DNA of 64,000 bases from Gammaproteobacteria bacterium (lineage in GTDB: Bacteria > Pseudomonadota > Gammaproteobacteria > Pseudomonadales > Halieaceae). Shown in pieces: positions 8,305-18,176 of the stretch (positions within the stretch are counted from its first letter, which is position 1; each line of letters starts with the position of its first letter). The stretch spans positions 1-64,000 of the forward strand of contig JAHEKX010000001.1 in the NCBI GenBank assembly GCA_024644535.1, given 5' to 3'. The notes under the pieces are model-generated. The model saw nothing but the letters and a program-made list of their open reading frames with translations. It made no database searches and was not told the origin of the DNA. The translations under genes and the position numbers were made by a program.

Positions 8305-10917
8305 GTGTTAGAAGCCTATCGCGCCCACGTTGCTGAACGAGCAGCAGAAAATATCCCGCCCAAGCCACTAAACGCCGAGCAAGTCGCTAGCTTGGTTGAA
8401 CTTCTGCAAACGCCACCAGCCGGCGAAGAAAACTTTTTAGTTGAATTGATCAGCACCCGCGTGCCACCCGGAGTTGATGAAGCCGCCTACGTAAAAGCTG
8501 CGTTTTTAAGTGCAATCGTTACGAGCGAAGCTGAGTCTCCTTTAATTAGCAAAGCCGATGCCGTGAAGCTACTGGGCAATATGCACGGCGGCTACAACAT
8601 CGAAACTCTTGTCAATTTGCTGAATGACGCTGATCTAGCTGAGCTTGCTGCAGAACAGCTAAAACACACGCTGCTGATGTTTGACGCCTTCCACGACGTA
8701 GAAGAACTGGCCAAAGGCGGCAACAGCCACGCGCAAGCCTGTATGCAGTCCTGGGCCGACGGCGAATGGTTCACTTCTCGTGACAACGTACCAGAATCCG
8801 TTAAGGTCGCCGTATTCAAAGTAACCGGCGAAACCAATACCGACGATTTGTCGCCCGCACCCGATGCGTGGTCACGCCCTGACATCCCGCTTCATGCTCG
8901 CGCGATGTACAAAATGACCCGAGACGGCCTGACGCCAGAAGAACACGGTGCCGTTGGCCCCATGAATCAAATCGACGCAATCAAAGCTAAAGGCCTGCCC
9001 GTTGCCTTTGTGGGTGACGTCGTGGGAACAGGCTCTTCACGCAAATCAGCGACGAACAGCGTACTGTGGTTCTTTGGCGACGATATCAATGGCGTACCCA
9101 ACAAGCGCGCTGGCGGTATTTGCATCGGCGGCAAAGTTGCCCCTATTTTCTACAACACCATGGAAGATGCTGGCGCTCTGGTATTTGAGGCCCCCGTCGA
9201 CGATCTAAACATGGGTGACGTGATCGAAATTCTTCCGTACGAGGGTAAGATCCTAGCAGAAGACGGCAGTGTTCTGAGCGAATTTGAATTGAAATCACAG
9301 GTGCTTCTGGACGAAGTTCGTGCCGGTGGACGTATTAACCTGATCATTGGCCGCGGTTTAACCACCAAAGCACGCGAGTCATTAGGCCTGCCTCGCACCG
9401 ACCTATTCCGAACGCCAGATCAGCCCTTAGATACTGGCAAGGGCTACACTCTAGCTCAGAAAATGGTGGGCAAAGCCTGTGGCACCGATGGAATTCGCCC
9501 CGGCACGTACTGCGAACCCCGCATGACGACTGTGGGCTCGCAAGACACCACTGGCCCTATGACGCGCGACGAGCTAAAAGACTTAGCGTGCCTGGGTTTC
9601 TCTGCCGATCTGACCATGCAGTCGTTCTGCCATACTGCGGCGTATCCAAAGCCCGTAGATATCGAAACTCAACACACACTGCCTGACTTTATTATGACTC
9701 GTGGTGGCGTTTCCTTGCGCCCCGGCGACGGCATTATTCACTCGTGGTTAAACCGCATGTTGTTGCCCGACACGGTCGGCACAGGCGGCGATTCGCACAC
9801 CCGCTTCCCCATGGGTGTTTCATTCCCTGCGGGCTCTGGCCTGGTCGCCTTTGCTGCGGCAACGGGCGTTATGCCCTTGGATATGCCAGAGTCGGTATTG
9901 GTGCGATTTAGCGGTGAAATGCAACCCGGCATTACCCTGCGTGACCTAGTACACGCTATCCCCTACTACGCCATTCAACAAGGTTTGTTAACCGTAGAGA
10001 AAAAAGGCAAGAAGAACATCTTCTCTGGTCGCATTCTCGAAATTGAAGGTCTACGCCACCTGACAGTCGAACAGGCTTTCGAATTGTCTGACGCCTCTGC
10101 AGAGCGTTCGGCTGGCGGCTGCACAATTGATTTGTCAGAAGAATCGGTCTCGGAATACCTGCGCTCTAACATCGTCTTATTACGCTCGATGATCGCAGAC
10201 GGCTACGGCGATCCACGCACACTCGAGCGTCGTGCCCGCGCTATGGAAGAGTGGCTAGCCAATCCATCATTAATGCGTGCCGATGCCGACGCAGAATACG
10301 CAGCCGTCATCGAAATCAACCTTAACGAAGTCAAAGAGCCCATCGTGTGTGCGCCTAACGACCCAGACGATGCGCGTCTACTGTCAGAGGTAGCGGGCGA
10401 TGGCGTTAATGAAGTATTTATCGGTAGCTGCATGACCAACATCGGTCACTTCCGCGCTGCAGGTAAGTTACTCGATGCACACAAAGGTGCCATGGCAACT
10501 CGCTTATGGCTGGCGCCACCAACCAAGATGGACGAGCACCAGCTGATGGAAGAAGGTTATTACAATATCTTCGGCCGCGCGGGAGCCCGCATGGAAATGC
10601 CAGGATGTTCGCTTTGTATGGGTAACCAAGCGCGTGTTGCGCCTAATTCGACGGTATTGTCGACCTCGACGCGTAACTTCCCCAACCGCTTAGGTGATGG
10701 CGCTAACGTCTACTTAACCTCGGCGGAACTTGCGGCTATTGGTGCGATCTTGGGTCGTCTGCCAACGCCAGCCGAGTATTTAGAGTATGCGGACAAGTTA
10801 GATTCGATGTCCTCAGAAATTTATCGCTACATGAACTTTGACCAGATGGCATCGTTCCTGAAAAGCGCGGAAGACGGCAAGCGTATCGGTGCGGTCCAGA
10901 TCGATCAGGTAGCCTAA
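8305..10917 (+). CDS. acnB: Bifunctional aconitate hydratase 2 / 2-methylisocitrate dehydratase
   Basis: AcnB interconverts citrate and isocitrate in the TCA cycle and can hydrate 2-methyl-cis-aconitate. The 870-residue product has the AcnB order: N-terminal HEAT-like domain, swivel domain, then the catalytic domains. The three [4Fe-4S] cysteines are visible in SCMTNIGHF and [10 protein letters not shown] near the C-terminus. The GTG start at 8305 follows a strong GAGGAG (8293-8298). It is a single-gene unit with its own promoter and terminator. Confidence 0.97.
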   Translation: MLEAYRAHVAERAAENIPPKPLNAEQVASLVELLQTPPAGEENFLVELISTRVPPGVDEAAYVKAAFLSAIVTSEAESPLISKADAVKLLGNMHGGYNIETLVNLLNDADLAELAAEQLKHTLLMFDAFHDVEELAKGGNSHAQACMQSWADGEWFTSRDNVPESVKVAVFKVTGETNTDDLSPAPDAWSRPDIPLHARAMYKMTRDGLTPEEHGAVGPMNQIDAIKAKGLPVAFVGDVVGTGSSRKSATNSVLWFFGDDINGVPNKRAGGICIGGKVAPIFYNTMEDAGALVFEAPVDDLNMGDVIEILPYEGKILAEDGSVLSEFELKSQVLLDEVRAGGRINLIIGRGLTTKARESLGLPRTDLFRTPDQPLDTGKGYTLAQKMVGKACGTDGIRPGTYCEPRMTTVGSQDTTGPMTRDELKDLACLGFSADLTMQSFCHTAAYPKPVDIETQHTLPDFIMTRGGVSLRPGDGIIHSWLNRMLLPDTVGTGGDSHTRFPMGVSFPAGSGLVAFAAATGVMPLDMPESVLVRFSGEMQPGITLRDLVHAIPYYAIQQGLLTVEKKGKKNIFSGRILEIEGLRHLTVEQAFELSDASAERSAGGCTIDLSEESVSEYLRSNIVLLRSMIADGYGDPRTLERRARAMEEWLANPSLMRADADAEYAAVIEINLNEVKEPIVCAPNDPDDARLLSEVAGDGVNEVFIGSCMTNIGHFRAAGKLLDAHKGAMATRLWLAPPTKMDEHQLMEEGYYNIFGRAGARMEMPGCSLCMGNQARVAPNSTVLSTSTRNFPNRLGDGANVYLTSAELAAIGAILGRLPTPAEYLEYADKLDSMSSEIYRYMNFDQMASFLKSAEDGKRIGAVQIDQVA

Positions 10918-10934
10918 GCCGTAACAAGCTGACC

Positions 10935-10960
10935 AAACCGCCCTTCGGGGCGGTTTTTTT
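10935..10960 (+). terminator. acnB terminator
   Basis: The hairpin ACCGCCC-TTCG-GGGCGGT with a T-run sits 18 bases after the acnB stop. The UUCG loop makes it very stable. Its T-run touches the stop codon of the converging small gene at 10959. Confidence 0.93.
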
Positions 10961-11231
10961 ATACCTTAAAACTGCGCCTACACTCACGTAGCAAGCGCTT
11001 TAACTCGCTAACGCTGATGTATTGAGTTTTGTTCGGCTGATACCGAAAAGCGCTATAGGTGTTTAAAAAGGCGCCTGCCTCTTTCGCTCCGCTAGGATTT
11101 TCTGCCGAAATGCGGCCTTGCAAGAGAGCAAGAGACTCACCGGGCTTGCGAACAAAACCGTAACGACTCATTAAATTCAGAAAATCACGTAATACACGAT
11201 CGTGCGGTGCGACACGGGGTCGCTCCGACAA
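10959..11231 (-). pseudogene. C-terminal remnant of a TgpA-like transglutaminase (DUF4129 region)
   Basis: The 90-residue frame (RDFLNLMSRYGFVRKPGESLAL and on) resembles the cytoplasmic C-terminal tail of TgpA-type DUF3488/DUF4129 transglutaminases, where an RRGLPRRPGE-like stretch and a later FRY motif are usual. The expected membrane helices and papain-like core are missing. The matching frame continues upstream for only about twelve more codons (including AVRLWLSE) to a TAA at 11270, where metZ begins its 3' end. No ATG is in frame; only a TTG at 11231 without a clear ribosome site. I read it as a stranded gene end, but a small independent protein cannot be excluded. Confidence 0.4.
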
Positions 11232-11284
11232 CCACAGACGTACCGCAACAGGATAGGATTGAGCATGTTACCTCCCTCATCACA

Positions 11285-12484
11285 CTATCCTGCCAATATA
11301 CACGATAAACCGTGCTTAAGATCATCCTGAATATCTTTTAGTGACTCTAAGCCCACCGAGATACGAATTAAGTTTTCGGAGATACCGGCCGCTTCTCGCT
11401 CTTGATCGCTCAGACGGCCATGCGTCGTTGTCGCTGGGTGCACAATGGTCGTTTTGGCATCGCCTAAATTAGCCGTTAAGCTAAGCCAACGCACTCCATT
11501 GATGCAGGCCCATGCCGCTTCACGCCCGCCTTTTACCGTAAAGCTTAAGACCCCGCCAAACCCACTTTGCTGGGCTTTGGCCAAAGTGTGCCCTGGGTGA
11601 TTTGCCAAACCGGCGTAGTTGACTGATGTAACCTGATCTTGCCGCGATAACCATTCCGCCAAGCCCTGAGCGTTAGCACAGTGGCGCTCCATACGCAGAC
11701 TCAAAGTCTCTAGTCCTTTTAGGAAGACCCAAGCATTAAAAGGGCTCATGGTTGGCCCGCAGGTACGTAAAAAGGCTCGAACTTCAGCCATATCCGCATT
11801 TGACCCCACAACCGCGCCGCCCAACGCACGCCCCTGCCCATCGAGATATTTTGTAGCTGAGTGAATAACCATATCAGCACCGTGCAGCAGTGGTTGCTGC
11901 AAAGCTGGCGTGCAAAAACAATTGTCGACTGCCAAGCGCGCACCCACGCGTTCCGCCAAATTAGCAAACGCGCGTATATCGGCCACTCGGCACAAAGGGT
12001 TCGAAGGTGTTTCTAGGAAGAGTAGCTTGGTTTTGTCATTGGCCGCGGCTTCCCAGGCGCCAATATCACCTAAAGGCAGATAATGGGTTTTTACACCAAA
12101 CTTGGCCATGTACTTCGAAAACAAACCCGTAGTGGACCCAAACACATCGGCCGAGCACAGTACCTCATCGCCGGCAGACAAAAACGCCATGCAAGTCGAC
12201 AAAATTGCCGCCATGCCGGACGAAGTTGCCACTGCCTCTTCGCCACCTTCTAAAGCCGCCAAACGCGACTCGAACAAGTTAACCGTTGGATTTGTGTAGC
12301 GTGCGTAAACGGGCCCCTCAGCCTCGCCACGAAAGCGCGCCGCGGCATCTTCAGCGCTATCAAAAATATAGCTCGAGGTCAGATACATGGGTTCGCTGTG
12401 CTCACCGTGCTGACTGCGTTCAAAACCGGCTCGAATTGCTAAGGTATCCGCGTCAAACTCCGAAGGGTCAAAGTCAAAAGGCAC
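11285..12484 (-). CDS. metZ: O-succinylhomoserine sulfhydrylase
   Basis: MetZ makes homocysteine directly from O-succinylhomoserine and sulfide, using PLP. It belongs to the Cys/Met metabolism PLP family; the cofactor lysine is in HSATKYLDGQ near residue 200, and YARYTNPTV is the typical N-terminal segment. The GTG at 12484 is preferred over the in-frame ATG at 12508, since AGGAGA (12491-12496) lies seven bases upstream. The product then has 399 residues. It lies ten bases after purF, the pseudomonad arrangement purF-metZ. Confidence 0.92.
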   Translation of the reverse strand: MPFDFDPSEFDADTLAIRAGFERSQHGEHSEPMYLTSSYIFDSAEDAAARFRGEAEGPVYARYTNPTVNLFESRLAALEGGEEAVATSSGMAAILSTCMAFLSAGDEVLCSADVFGSTTGLFSKYMAKFGVKTHYLPLGDIGAWEAAANDKTKLLFLETPSNPLCRVADIRAFANLAERVGARLAVDNCFCTPALQQPLLHGADMVIHSATKYLDGQGRALGGAVVGSNADMAEVRAFLRTCGPTMSPFNAWVFLKGLETLSLRMERHCANAQGLAEWLSRQDQVTSVNYAGLANHPGHTLAKAQQSGFGGVLSFTVKGGREAAWACINGVRWLSLTANLGDAKTTIVHPATTTHGRLSDQEREAAGISENLIRISVGLESLKDIQDDLKHGLSCILAG

Positions 12485-12494
12485 GGGGGCTCTC

Positions 12495-14021
12495 CTAGGA
12501 TTGATCATCGTTGTGGATACCAATCACAGAGCGCCCAGCGGCTTCCGCCGCGCGGCGTTCTTCCTGAGCGCTATCGTTGCGTGCATTGTGTACTGACAGC
12601 AAATATGCATCGTCGACGTCACCGGTCACGTAGTTTTTATCAAACACAGAACAGTCAAAGCCATCGACCTTGGGGTTACCCTCCATCGAGCATGCAACAA
12701 GGTCGTCTAAGTCTTGAAATACCAGCCAATCTGCACCAATAGCCTCGCACACTTCCTGTTCAGTCCGATTGTTTGCTATCAACTCTTCCGCCGAGGGCAT
12801 GTCGATACCATAGACATTGGGATAACGTACCGGAGGACACGCACTGGCAAAAAACACTTGTTTCGCTCCGGCATCGCGCGCCATTTGAATAATCTGCCGA
12901 CAGGTCGTACCCCTAACAATCGAGTCATCAACCAGCATAACCGTTTTGCCTTCAAACTCTAGGGGCACGGGGTTTAGCTTTTGACGGACCGACTTCTTAC
13001 GCTCGTTCTGGCCAGGCATAATAAAGGTTCGGCCGATATAGCGGTTTTTCATGAACCCTTCGCGGAACTTAATGCCCAACTCATGGGCCATCGCCTGCGC
13101 GGCAATACGGCTTGTATCGGGAATGGGTATAACCACATCGATGTCGTGATCGGGCCGCAAAGCCATGACTTTTTTGGCTAGAGCCTCGCCCTGGCGCATG
13201 CGGGTCTTGTAGACCGAAATGCCATCCATCATGGAATCTGGACGAGCGAAGTATACGTGCTCGAAAATGCATGGCAAGAGCTTAGGTTTGGCCGCGCACT
13301 GTCTACGGAATAATTCACCCTTCTCTGAAATATACACGGCCTCGCCTGGGGCCACGTCGTCAACGAGCTCAAAACCTAACACATCCAGCGCCACGCTCTC
13401 TGAAGCCAGCATATACTCGGTGCCTTCTGCTGTTTCACGCTGCCCCAATACTAAGGGACGAATACCCCAAGGGTCTCTAAAGCCAACAATACCGTAGTTT
13501 ACAATTAGAGAAATGGCTGCGTAGCCACCCACACAACGCCGATGTACACCCGCTACCGCGGCGAAAATATCTTCGGCACTTGGAAACAATTGCCGCTGAA
13601 CTTGCAACTCGTGCGCGAATACATTCAATAACACCTCTGAATCGCTGTCGGTGTTCAAATGACGCAAATCACTCTGAAACATCTCGTGTGTCAGCTTGGC
13701 TGAGTTCGTTAAATTGCCATTGTGTGCCAGCGCGATACCATAGGGCGAATTCACGTAAAACGGTTGGGCTAAGGCTGGACCGCCACTTCCAGCGGTAGGG
13801 TAACGAACGTGGCCTATACCCACAGCACCGCGCAAACGCTGCATATGATGTTGGCGAAACACATCGCGGACCAACCCCTCTGATTTACGCTGGGTAAAAC
13901 GCCCCTCGTAAGAGGTCATAATGCCCGCGGCATCTTGGCCTCTGTGCTGCAGCACAGTCAATGCATCATAGATATCTGGCGCGACGTCACGTTTGCCAAC
14001 AATACCCGCTAATCCACACAT
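12495..14021 (-). CDS. purF: Amidophosphoribosyltransferase
   Basis: PurF makes 5-phosphoribosylamine from PRPP and glutamine, the first committed step of purine synthesis. The 508-residue product begins MCGLAGIVG, so Cys2 becomes the N-terminal nucleophile after methionine removal. QHRGQDAAGI and HNGNLTN belong to the glutaminase domain. The PRPP loop VMLVDDSIVRGTT lies near residue 370. It sits between cvpA and metZ in one operon, the usual order. Confidence 0.97.
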   Translation of the reverse strand: MCGLAGIVGKRDVAPDIYDALTVLQHRGQDAAGIMTSYEGRFTQRKSEGLVRDVFRQHHMQRLRGAVGIGHVRYPTAGSGGPALAQPFYVNSPYGIALAHNGNLTNSAKLTHEMFQSDLRHLNTDSDSEVLLNVFAHELQVQRQLFPSAEDIFAAVAGVHRRCVGGYAAISLIVNYGIVGFRDPWGIRPLVLGQRETAEGTEYMLASESVALDVLGFELVDDVAPGEAVYISEKGELFRRQCAAKPKLLPCIFEHVYFARPDSMMDGISVYKTRMRQGEALAKKVMALRPDHDIDVVIPIPDTSRIAAQAMAHELGIKFREGFMKNRYIGRTFIMPGQNERKKSVRQKLNPVPLEFEGKTVMLVDDSIVRGTTCRQIIQMARDAGAKQVFFASACPPVRYPNVYGIDMPSAEELIANNRTEQEVCEAIGADWLVFQDLDDLVACSMEGNPKVDGFDCSVFDKNYVTGDVDDAYLLSVHNARNDSAQEERRAAEAAGRSVIGIHNDDQS

Positions 14022-14049
14022 AGTTGTTTCCCAGTAATATTTTTAAGGT

Positions 14050-14550
14050 TCAGATAGTCGGCACACGAGCGTCTTGCAATTGCGCCTGGCTCCAATTCAA
14101 GATCGTATCAACGTGGGGCATAAGCACAGCTTGATCCATAGCATCCTGCGTTTGCGGCGCGAGCAATTTTAACGCGTAAGCCATGATAAGCAAAACAACA
14201 ACGCCCCGAACAAACCCAAAAGCCGAGCCCAAGATACGGTCAAAAAACGACAGCCCTGCAGCTTGAATAACAGATTGAAGCAACCGACTCAGCAAGGATG
14301 TTGCGATTAATGTGGCAACCATCACACCCAAAAATGCTACAACCTGACGCACCATATCGCCGCTAATCACATCATTCAAATAACTCGCCAGCAATGGCGA
14401 ATAGCGACTGGCAAAAATAAACCCGGCAACCCACCCCACCAAGCTCAAGGCCTCACGCACAAAACCACGCCACAGACTCAAAAAAATCGACACACCTAAA
14501 ACGCAGACTATGCCCCAGTCCACCCAATTAAACGCTGTTGTATCGAGCAT
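14050..14550 (-). CDS. cvpA: CvpA family inner-membrane protein
   Basis: The 166-residue product has four hydrophobic segments and the family features WVDWGIV near the N-terminus and FGFVRGVVV in the last helix. CvpA is named for colicin V production; its real function is unclear, with links to envelope stress tolerance. The ATG at 14550 has AGGAG closely upstream, eight bases after the dedD stop, and is preferred to the ATG at 14568. It lies in the usual place between the SPOR-protein gene and purF. Confidence 0.9.
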   Translation of the reverse strand: MLDTTAFNWVDWGIVCVLGVSIFLSLWRGFVREALSLVGWVAGFIFASRYSPLLASYLNDVISGDMVRQVVAFLGVMVATLIATSLLSRLLQSVIQAAGLSFFDRILGSAFGFVRGVVVLLIMAYALKLLAPQTQDAMDQAVLMPHVDTILNWSQAQLQDARVPTI

Positions 14551-14558
14551 GTAATCTC

Positions 14559-15152
14559 CTATGGCCAATAGCGCACAATCAGCGATTTAACCGAAAGCGC
14601 CTGATCGACCGCAGTTTTTACCGGTGCCAAATCTCGTTTTTGATACTTAGGCCCCACATAAACGCGATATCGAATACCCTCAGGCCGATCCACCTCTACG
14701 ACGTAAGCTTTGTACCCAAGCTCTTGTAGTTTTAGGGATACTGAACGGGCATCGTCTTTGCGCGCCATGCTGACTACCTGCAGTGTGTAGGCAATAGGAC
14801 GTCCTTTGTCGTCGAGTTCAATATCCTCGGCCGGTTCAGTCAAATCTTTGTTGGTTATGGCAGCGGCGGGCAGCCTCGCCTCGCCCGATAACAATTCAGC
14901 TGTTTTTGCGGCATCCTCTGCAACATCAGGCTCATTGGAATCCGCTTGAGGATTACGACCTGCATCGACCTCGATTGCAGGCCACTGAAATTCGCTTTCA
15001 TCGGCTGGGGCTAGAGGCTCATAGGTCTCGACGCTCGGCACCTGAAGACGTTCAGCGGGCGTTTGCAGCGACTGGTCTACAAAAATAATGGGCCAAAACA
15101 CCACACCCAAGGCGGTTAATACTAAAGCCCCCACTAAACGTTGTCGCAACAT
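14559..15152 (-). CDS. DedD-like SPOR domain protein
   Basis: The 197-residue product has one N-terminal membrane anchor (residues 7-23, LVGALVLTALGVVFWPI), an acidic, proline-containing periplasmic linker, and a C-terminal SPOR domain beginning at YTLQVVSMARKDDA. SPOR domains bind denuded peptidoglycan at the division septum, and DedD supports septation. The start ATG at 15152 lies seven bases after the folC stop; an open frame to 15218 would place a basic tail before the anchor and overlap folC. The position between folC and cvpA matches dedD in other gammaproteobacteria. Confidence 0.88.
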   Translation of the reverse strand: MLRQRLVGALVLTALGVVFWPIIFVDQSLQTPAERLQVPSVETYEPLAPADESEFQWPAIEVDAGRNPQADSNEPDVAEDAAKTAELLSGEARLPAAAITNKDLTEPAEDIELDDKGRPIAYTLQVVSMARKDDARSVSLKLQELGYKAYVVEVDRPEGIRYRVYVGPKYQKRDLAPVKTAVDQALSVKSLIVRYWP

Positions 15153-15159
15153 ATTGGTC

Positions 15160-16425
15160 TTAATTCTCCGTTTCGTCCGCCCAAACCTCAAACGCGGCCA
15201 CAGTCGTAAACGACCCAATTATCAGTAATAAATCATCTTGCTGTGATTCTTGCCACATAGCCTCGCAAGCTTGTGCGACAGTGTCGTAACAGCTGGCTAT
15301 AGCGCCCATTGTGCCAACTAGAACATTTTTTAAATCGAGCGCTCTAGCGACTCGAGGGTTCTGCGACTGATTAGGCAAATACCAGTGGCTAATTGTATCT
15401 GCTGCAAGTGCGAACATTGTACCAGTGTCTTTGTCGATCATGGCAGAAAATACAGCACGACAGGTTTTCTCGGCAAAACGCGTTTGAATATATTCATTCA
15501 AGGCATGAATTGCGGCTGGGTTATGGGCAACGTCAATCAGTACGGTTCGATTTTGGACCACACGAACCTCGCGGCGGCCTGGCACTTGCAAGTCTGTTAA
15601 TAGAGTAGATGCATTGCGTGGCAAATCATAGCCCAGGCTCAGCACAGACTGTACCCCAGCACCTAAATTCGAGGGTAACAGTGCGCTACGAGGCACACCA
15701 CCCAAACTGACTTGCCCTTCAGACGATTGCCACGTACCCGACCAATGCGCTTGCTCAACAGTTAGTTCATATTGGGCATTGACGCAGACACACTCAGCAC
15801 CAATGCGTCGCAATTGGGGAAGTAAGCTCTGCGGCAAATTCGATTCGGCGACGACACAGGGTGCTCCTGCGCGCGCGACACCTGCTTTTTCTATCGCGAT
15901 CAGCTCTCTGGTGCCACCTAAATAATCTTGATGATCAAGATCGATACTGGTAACAACAGTGACATCGGCATCAAAAATATTGACCGCATCCAAGCGCCCG
16001 CCAAGCCCAACTTCCAGTATCCAAACATCGACCTTAGCCCGCTCAAAAATAGTCGCGGCGGCCAGAGCGGAAAATTCGTAATAGGTCAGCGAGATATCGC
16101 CGCGTGCTCGCTCGATTGCCTCAAACGCATCGACAATGGCTTCATCGCTGGCACAGGTATCATTAATCACAATCCGTTCGTTAAATGACAAGATATGCGG
16201 CGAGGTGAATACACCAACTTGGACACCCTGGGCTCTCAGCAAAGCGTTAGCCGTAGCCACCGTCGAGCCTTTCCCGTTTGTCCCCGCCACCGTCAAGATT
16301 TTACCGGCGGGACGCAAATGCATGCGCGCCGCCACCTCGGCAGCACGCTCAAGACTTAAATCAATGGGCTTTGAATGGGCGTGCTCTAAATGCTCGAGCC
16401 ACGCCTCAAGCGTTTTCGCTGGCAT
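15160..16425 (-). CDS. folC: Bifunctional dihydrofolate synthase / folylpolyglutamate synthase
   Basis: FolC adds glutamate to dihydropteroate and to folates. It is a Mur-ligase relative: the ATP loop GTNGKGST is near residue 47, and SLDHQDYLG-like metal-binding sequence ([11 protein letters not shown]) follows. The start ATG at 16425 gives the conserved opening [13 protein letters not shown] and overlaps the 3' end of accD by 20 bases, so the two are probably translationally coupled. Longer frames upstream would run further into accD. Length is 421 residues. Confidence 0.94.
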   Translation of the reverse strand: MPAKTLEAWLEHLEHAHSKPIDLSLERAAEVAARMHLRPAGKILTVAGTNGKGSTVATANALLRAQGVQVGVFTSPHILSFNERIVINDTCASDEAIVDAFEAIERARGDISLTYYEFSALAAATIFERAKVDVWILEVGLGGRLDAVNIFDADVTVVTSIDLDHQDYLGGTRELIAIEKAGVARAGAPCVVAESNLPQSLLPQLRRIGAECVCVNAQYELTVEQAHWSGTWQSSEGQVSLGGVPRSALLPSNLGAGVQSVLSLGYDLPRNASTLLTDLQVPGRREVRVVQNRTVLIDVAHNPAAIHALNEYIQTRFAEKTCRAVFSAMIDKDTGTMFALAADTISHWYLPNQSQNPRVARALDLKNVLVGTMGAIASCYDTVAQACEAMWQESQQDDLLLIIGSFTTVAAFEVWADETEN

Positions 16426-17323
16426 CGGAGTCAACAAGCTCGTCCGCAGACACATCACCGCGGGTAGAGGCCGAGTGAGTGAACTTTTGCAATAGCCCAC
16501 CCAGAGTCTCGCGCATATCATTGCGATGCACAATCATGTCGATGGCCCCATGTTCCAACAAAAACTCGCTGCGTTGAAAACCAGGAGGCAATTTCTGACG
16601 AATGGTTTGCTCGATAATATTAGGGCCTGCAAAGCCGGCACGCGCATCGGGTTCGGCGACATTAATATCACCCAATAAAGCTAAAGAGGCCGACACTCCA
16701 CCGTAAATAGGGTCGGTCATTACCGAAATGTAGGGAATACCCTCTCGCTTCATACGCTCAATAACCGCTGAAGTTTTGGCCATCTGCATTAAAGAAATAA
16801 GCGCTTCTTGCATACGCGCACCGCCCGAGGCCGAAAAGCACACTAAGGGCTGCTTCTGCTCAATGGCAATGGTAGCCGCGCGAGCAAACTTTTCGCCGAC
16901 GACGTAACCCATAGAGCCGCCGTGGAAGTTGAATTCAAAGGCCACTGTAACCACAGGCAAAGCCAACACTGTACCCTGCATTGCGATCAATGCGTCACGT
17001 TCACCTGTCGATTTTTGGGCGGCGCTCAAGCGATCTTTGTAGCGCTTTTTGTCTTTAAATTTCAGCCGATCAATAGGCTCAATATCGGCCAAAATTTCGC
17101 GGCCACTGCCCTGATCCAAGAACAAGGCCAGACGACGTCTAGCACCAATGCGCATGTGGTGGTCGCACTTTGGGCAAACATCGGCGTTGCGTTCAAGCTC
17201 GGGACGATACAATACCGCCTCACATTTAACGCACTTTTTCCATAGGCCTTCCGGCACATTGGCTCTTTTTTCCGAGGTGTCTTTACGAACACCGGTGGGC
17301 AAAATTTTATCTAGCCAGCTCAT
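16406..17323 (-). CDS. accD: Acetyl-CoA carboxylase carboxyltransferase subunit beta
   Basis: AccD with AccA transfers the carboxyl group from biotin to acetyl-CoA to give malonyl-CoA for fatty acid synthesis. The N-terminal zinc ribbon has cysteines at residues 31, 34, 50 and 53. The crotonase-like core includes [12 protein letters not shown]. The 305-residue length is normal. A GGAGGG site precedes the ATG, and a likely own promoter lies in the 54-base gap after trpA. It is followed by folC with overlapping ends. Confidence 0.97.
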   Translation of the reverse strand: MSWLDKILPTGVRKDTSEKRANVPEGLWKKCVKCEAVLYRPELERNADVCPKCDHHMRIGARRRLALFLDQGSGREILADIEPIDRLKFKDKKRYKDRLSAAQKSTGERDALIAMQGTVLALPVVTVAFEFNFHGGSMGYVVGEKFARAATIAIEQKQPLVCFSASGGARMQEALISLMQMAKTSAVIERMKREGIPYISVMTDPIYGGVSASLALLGDINVAEPDARAGFAGPNIIEQTIRQKLPPGFQRSEFLLEHGAIDMIVHRNDMRETLGGLLQKFTHSASTRGDVSADELVDSDASENA

Positions 17324-17342
17324 AGTCCCTCCGTAAGACGCA

Positions 17343-17371
17343 AGTATACGCCGGTACGGTAATGCATTAAA
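17343..17371 (-). promoter_or_regulatory. Candidate accD promoter
   Basis: A TATACT box (17343-17348) sits about 20 bases before the accD ATG, with TTTAAT (17366-17371) 17 bases further out. It would allow accD-folC-dedD-cvpA-purF-metZ to be expressed apart from the trp genes upstream. Confidence 0.4.
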
Positions 17372-17377
17372 GCCTTG

Positions 17378-18175
17378 CTATACGCCACTGCGAATGTCAC
17401 CCAGCAACGACACCGCCGCTTTAACGCGCGCATCAATGGTATGTGACTCATCGCCCAGAAGATTCACTAAGGCACTTCCAACAACTACCCCATCGGCCGC
17501 CGCGCCCACACGCGCTGCCGACTCTGCGTCTTTAATACCAAAGCCAACAACGACGGGCAGTTCGGTACCCGCCTTAATTTGAGTAACCTTTGCAGCGACT
17601 TCTTCAGTGTTTAAATGCCCAGCGCCAGTCACACCTTTGAGTGAGACGTAGTAAATAAATCCGCTGGCTTGTTCTACTATCAGCGGAATGCGTTCATCGG
17701 GTGTCGTGGGTGCAATCAAGAAAATATTGTCTATGCCTACGCGCTTCAACTCTTCGTTCATCGCAGCGACTTCTTCGGGTGGAAGGTCAACCGTAATAAC
17801 ACCATCCACTCCAGCTGCTGCTGCTGCATCAGCGAAAGGCCCATAACCCATGTGTTCAATTGGGTTAGCATAGCCCATGAGGATAATGGGCGTTTCCACA
17901 TCCTTAGCACGAAACTCCGAGGCCATCGCCAAACATTTACGCAAGCTGACCCTGTGTGCCAAGGCGCGTTCATGACCTTTTTGTATCGCCGGACCTTCGG
18001 CCATTGGGTCCGAAAACGGCACGCCAAGTTCAAGCATATCGGCGCCTGCCGCTACTAAATCATGCATTAAACCAACCGTTACTGCTGGATCAGGATCGCC
18101 CCCTACCACATAGGGTATAACCGCTTTTTTACTTTCGGCCAGCAGCAGCCGCCACTTTGCTTGAATTCGACTCAA
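17378..18175 (-). CDS. trpA: Tryptophan synthase alpha subunit
   Basis: TrpA cleaves indole-3-glycerol phosphate to indole, which is channelled to TrpB. The chosen TTG start at 18175 follows the trpB stop by one base, has GGAG nine bases upstream, and gives 265 residues with the usual MSRIQAKW opening. An in-frame start at 18205 would overlap trpB. Catalytic Glu49 is in LELGVPFSD. The second acidic residue, usually Asp60, is Glu in AEGP; the family signature tolerates this. It ends the trpF-trpB-trpA unit. Confidence 0.95.
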   Translation of the reverse strand: MSRIQAKWRLLLAESKKAVIPYVVGGDPDPAVTVGLMHDLVAAGADMLELGVPFSDPMAEGPAIQKGHERALAHRVSLRKCLAMASEFRAKDVETPIILMGYANPIEHMGYGPFADAAAAAGVDGVITVDLPPEEVAAMNEELKRVGIDNIFLIAPTTPDERIPLIVEQASGFIYYVSLKGVTGAGHLNTEEVAAKVTQIKAGTELPVVVGFGIKDAESAARVGAAADGVVVGSALVNLLGDESHTIDARVKAAVSLLGDIRSGV

Positions 18176-18176
18176 T

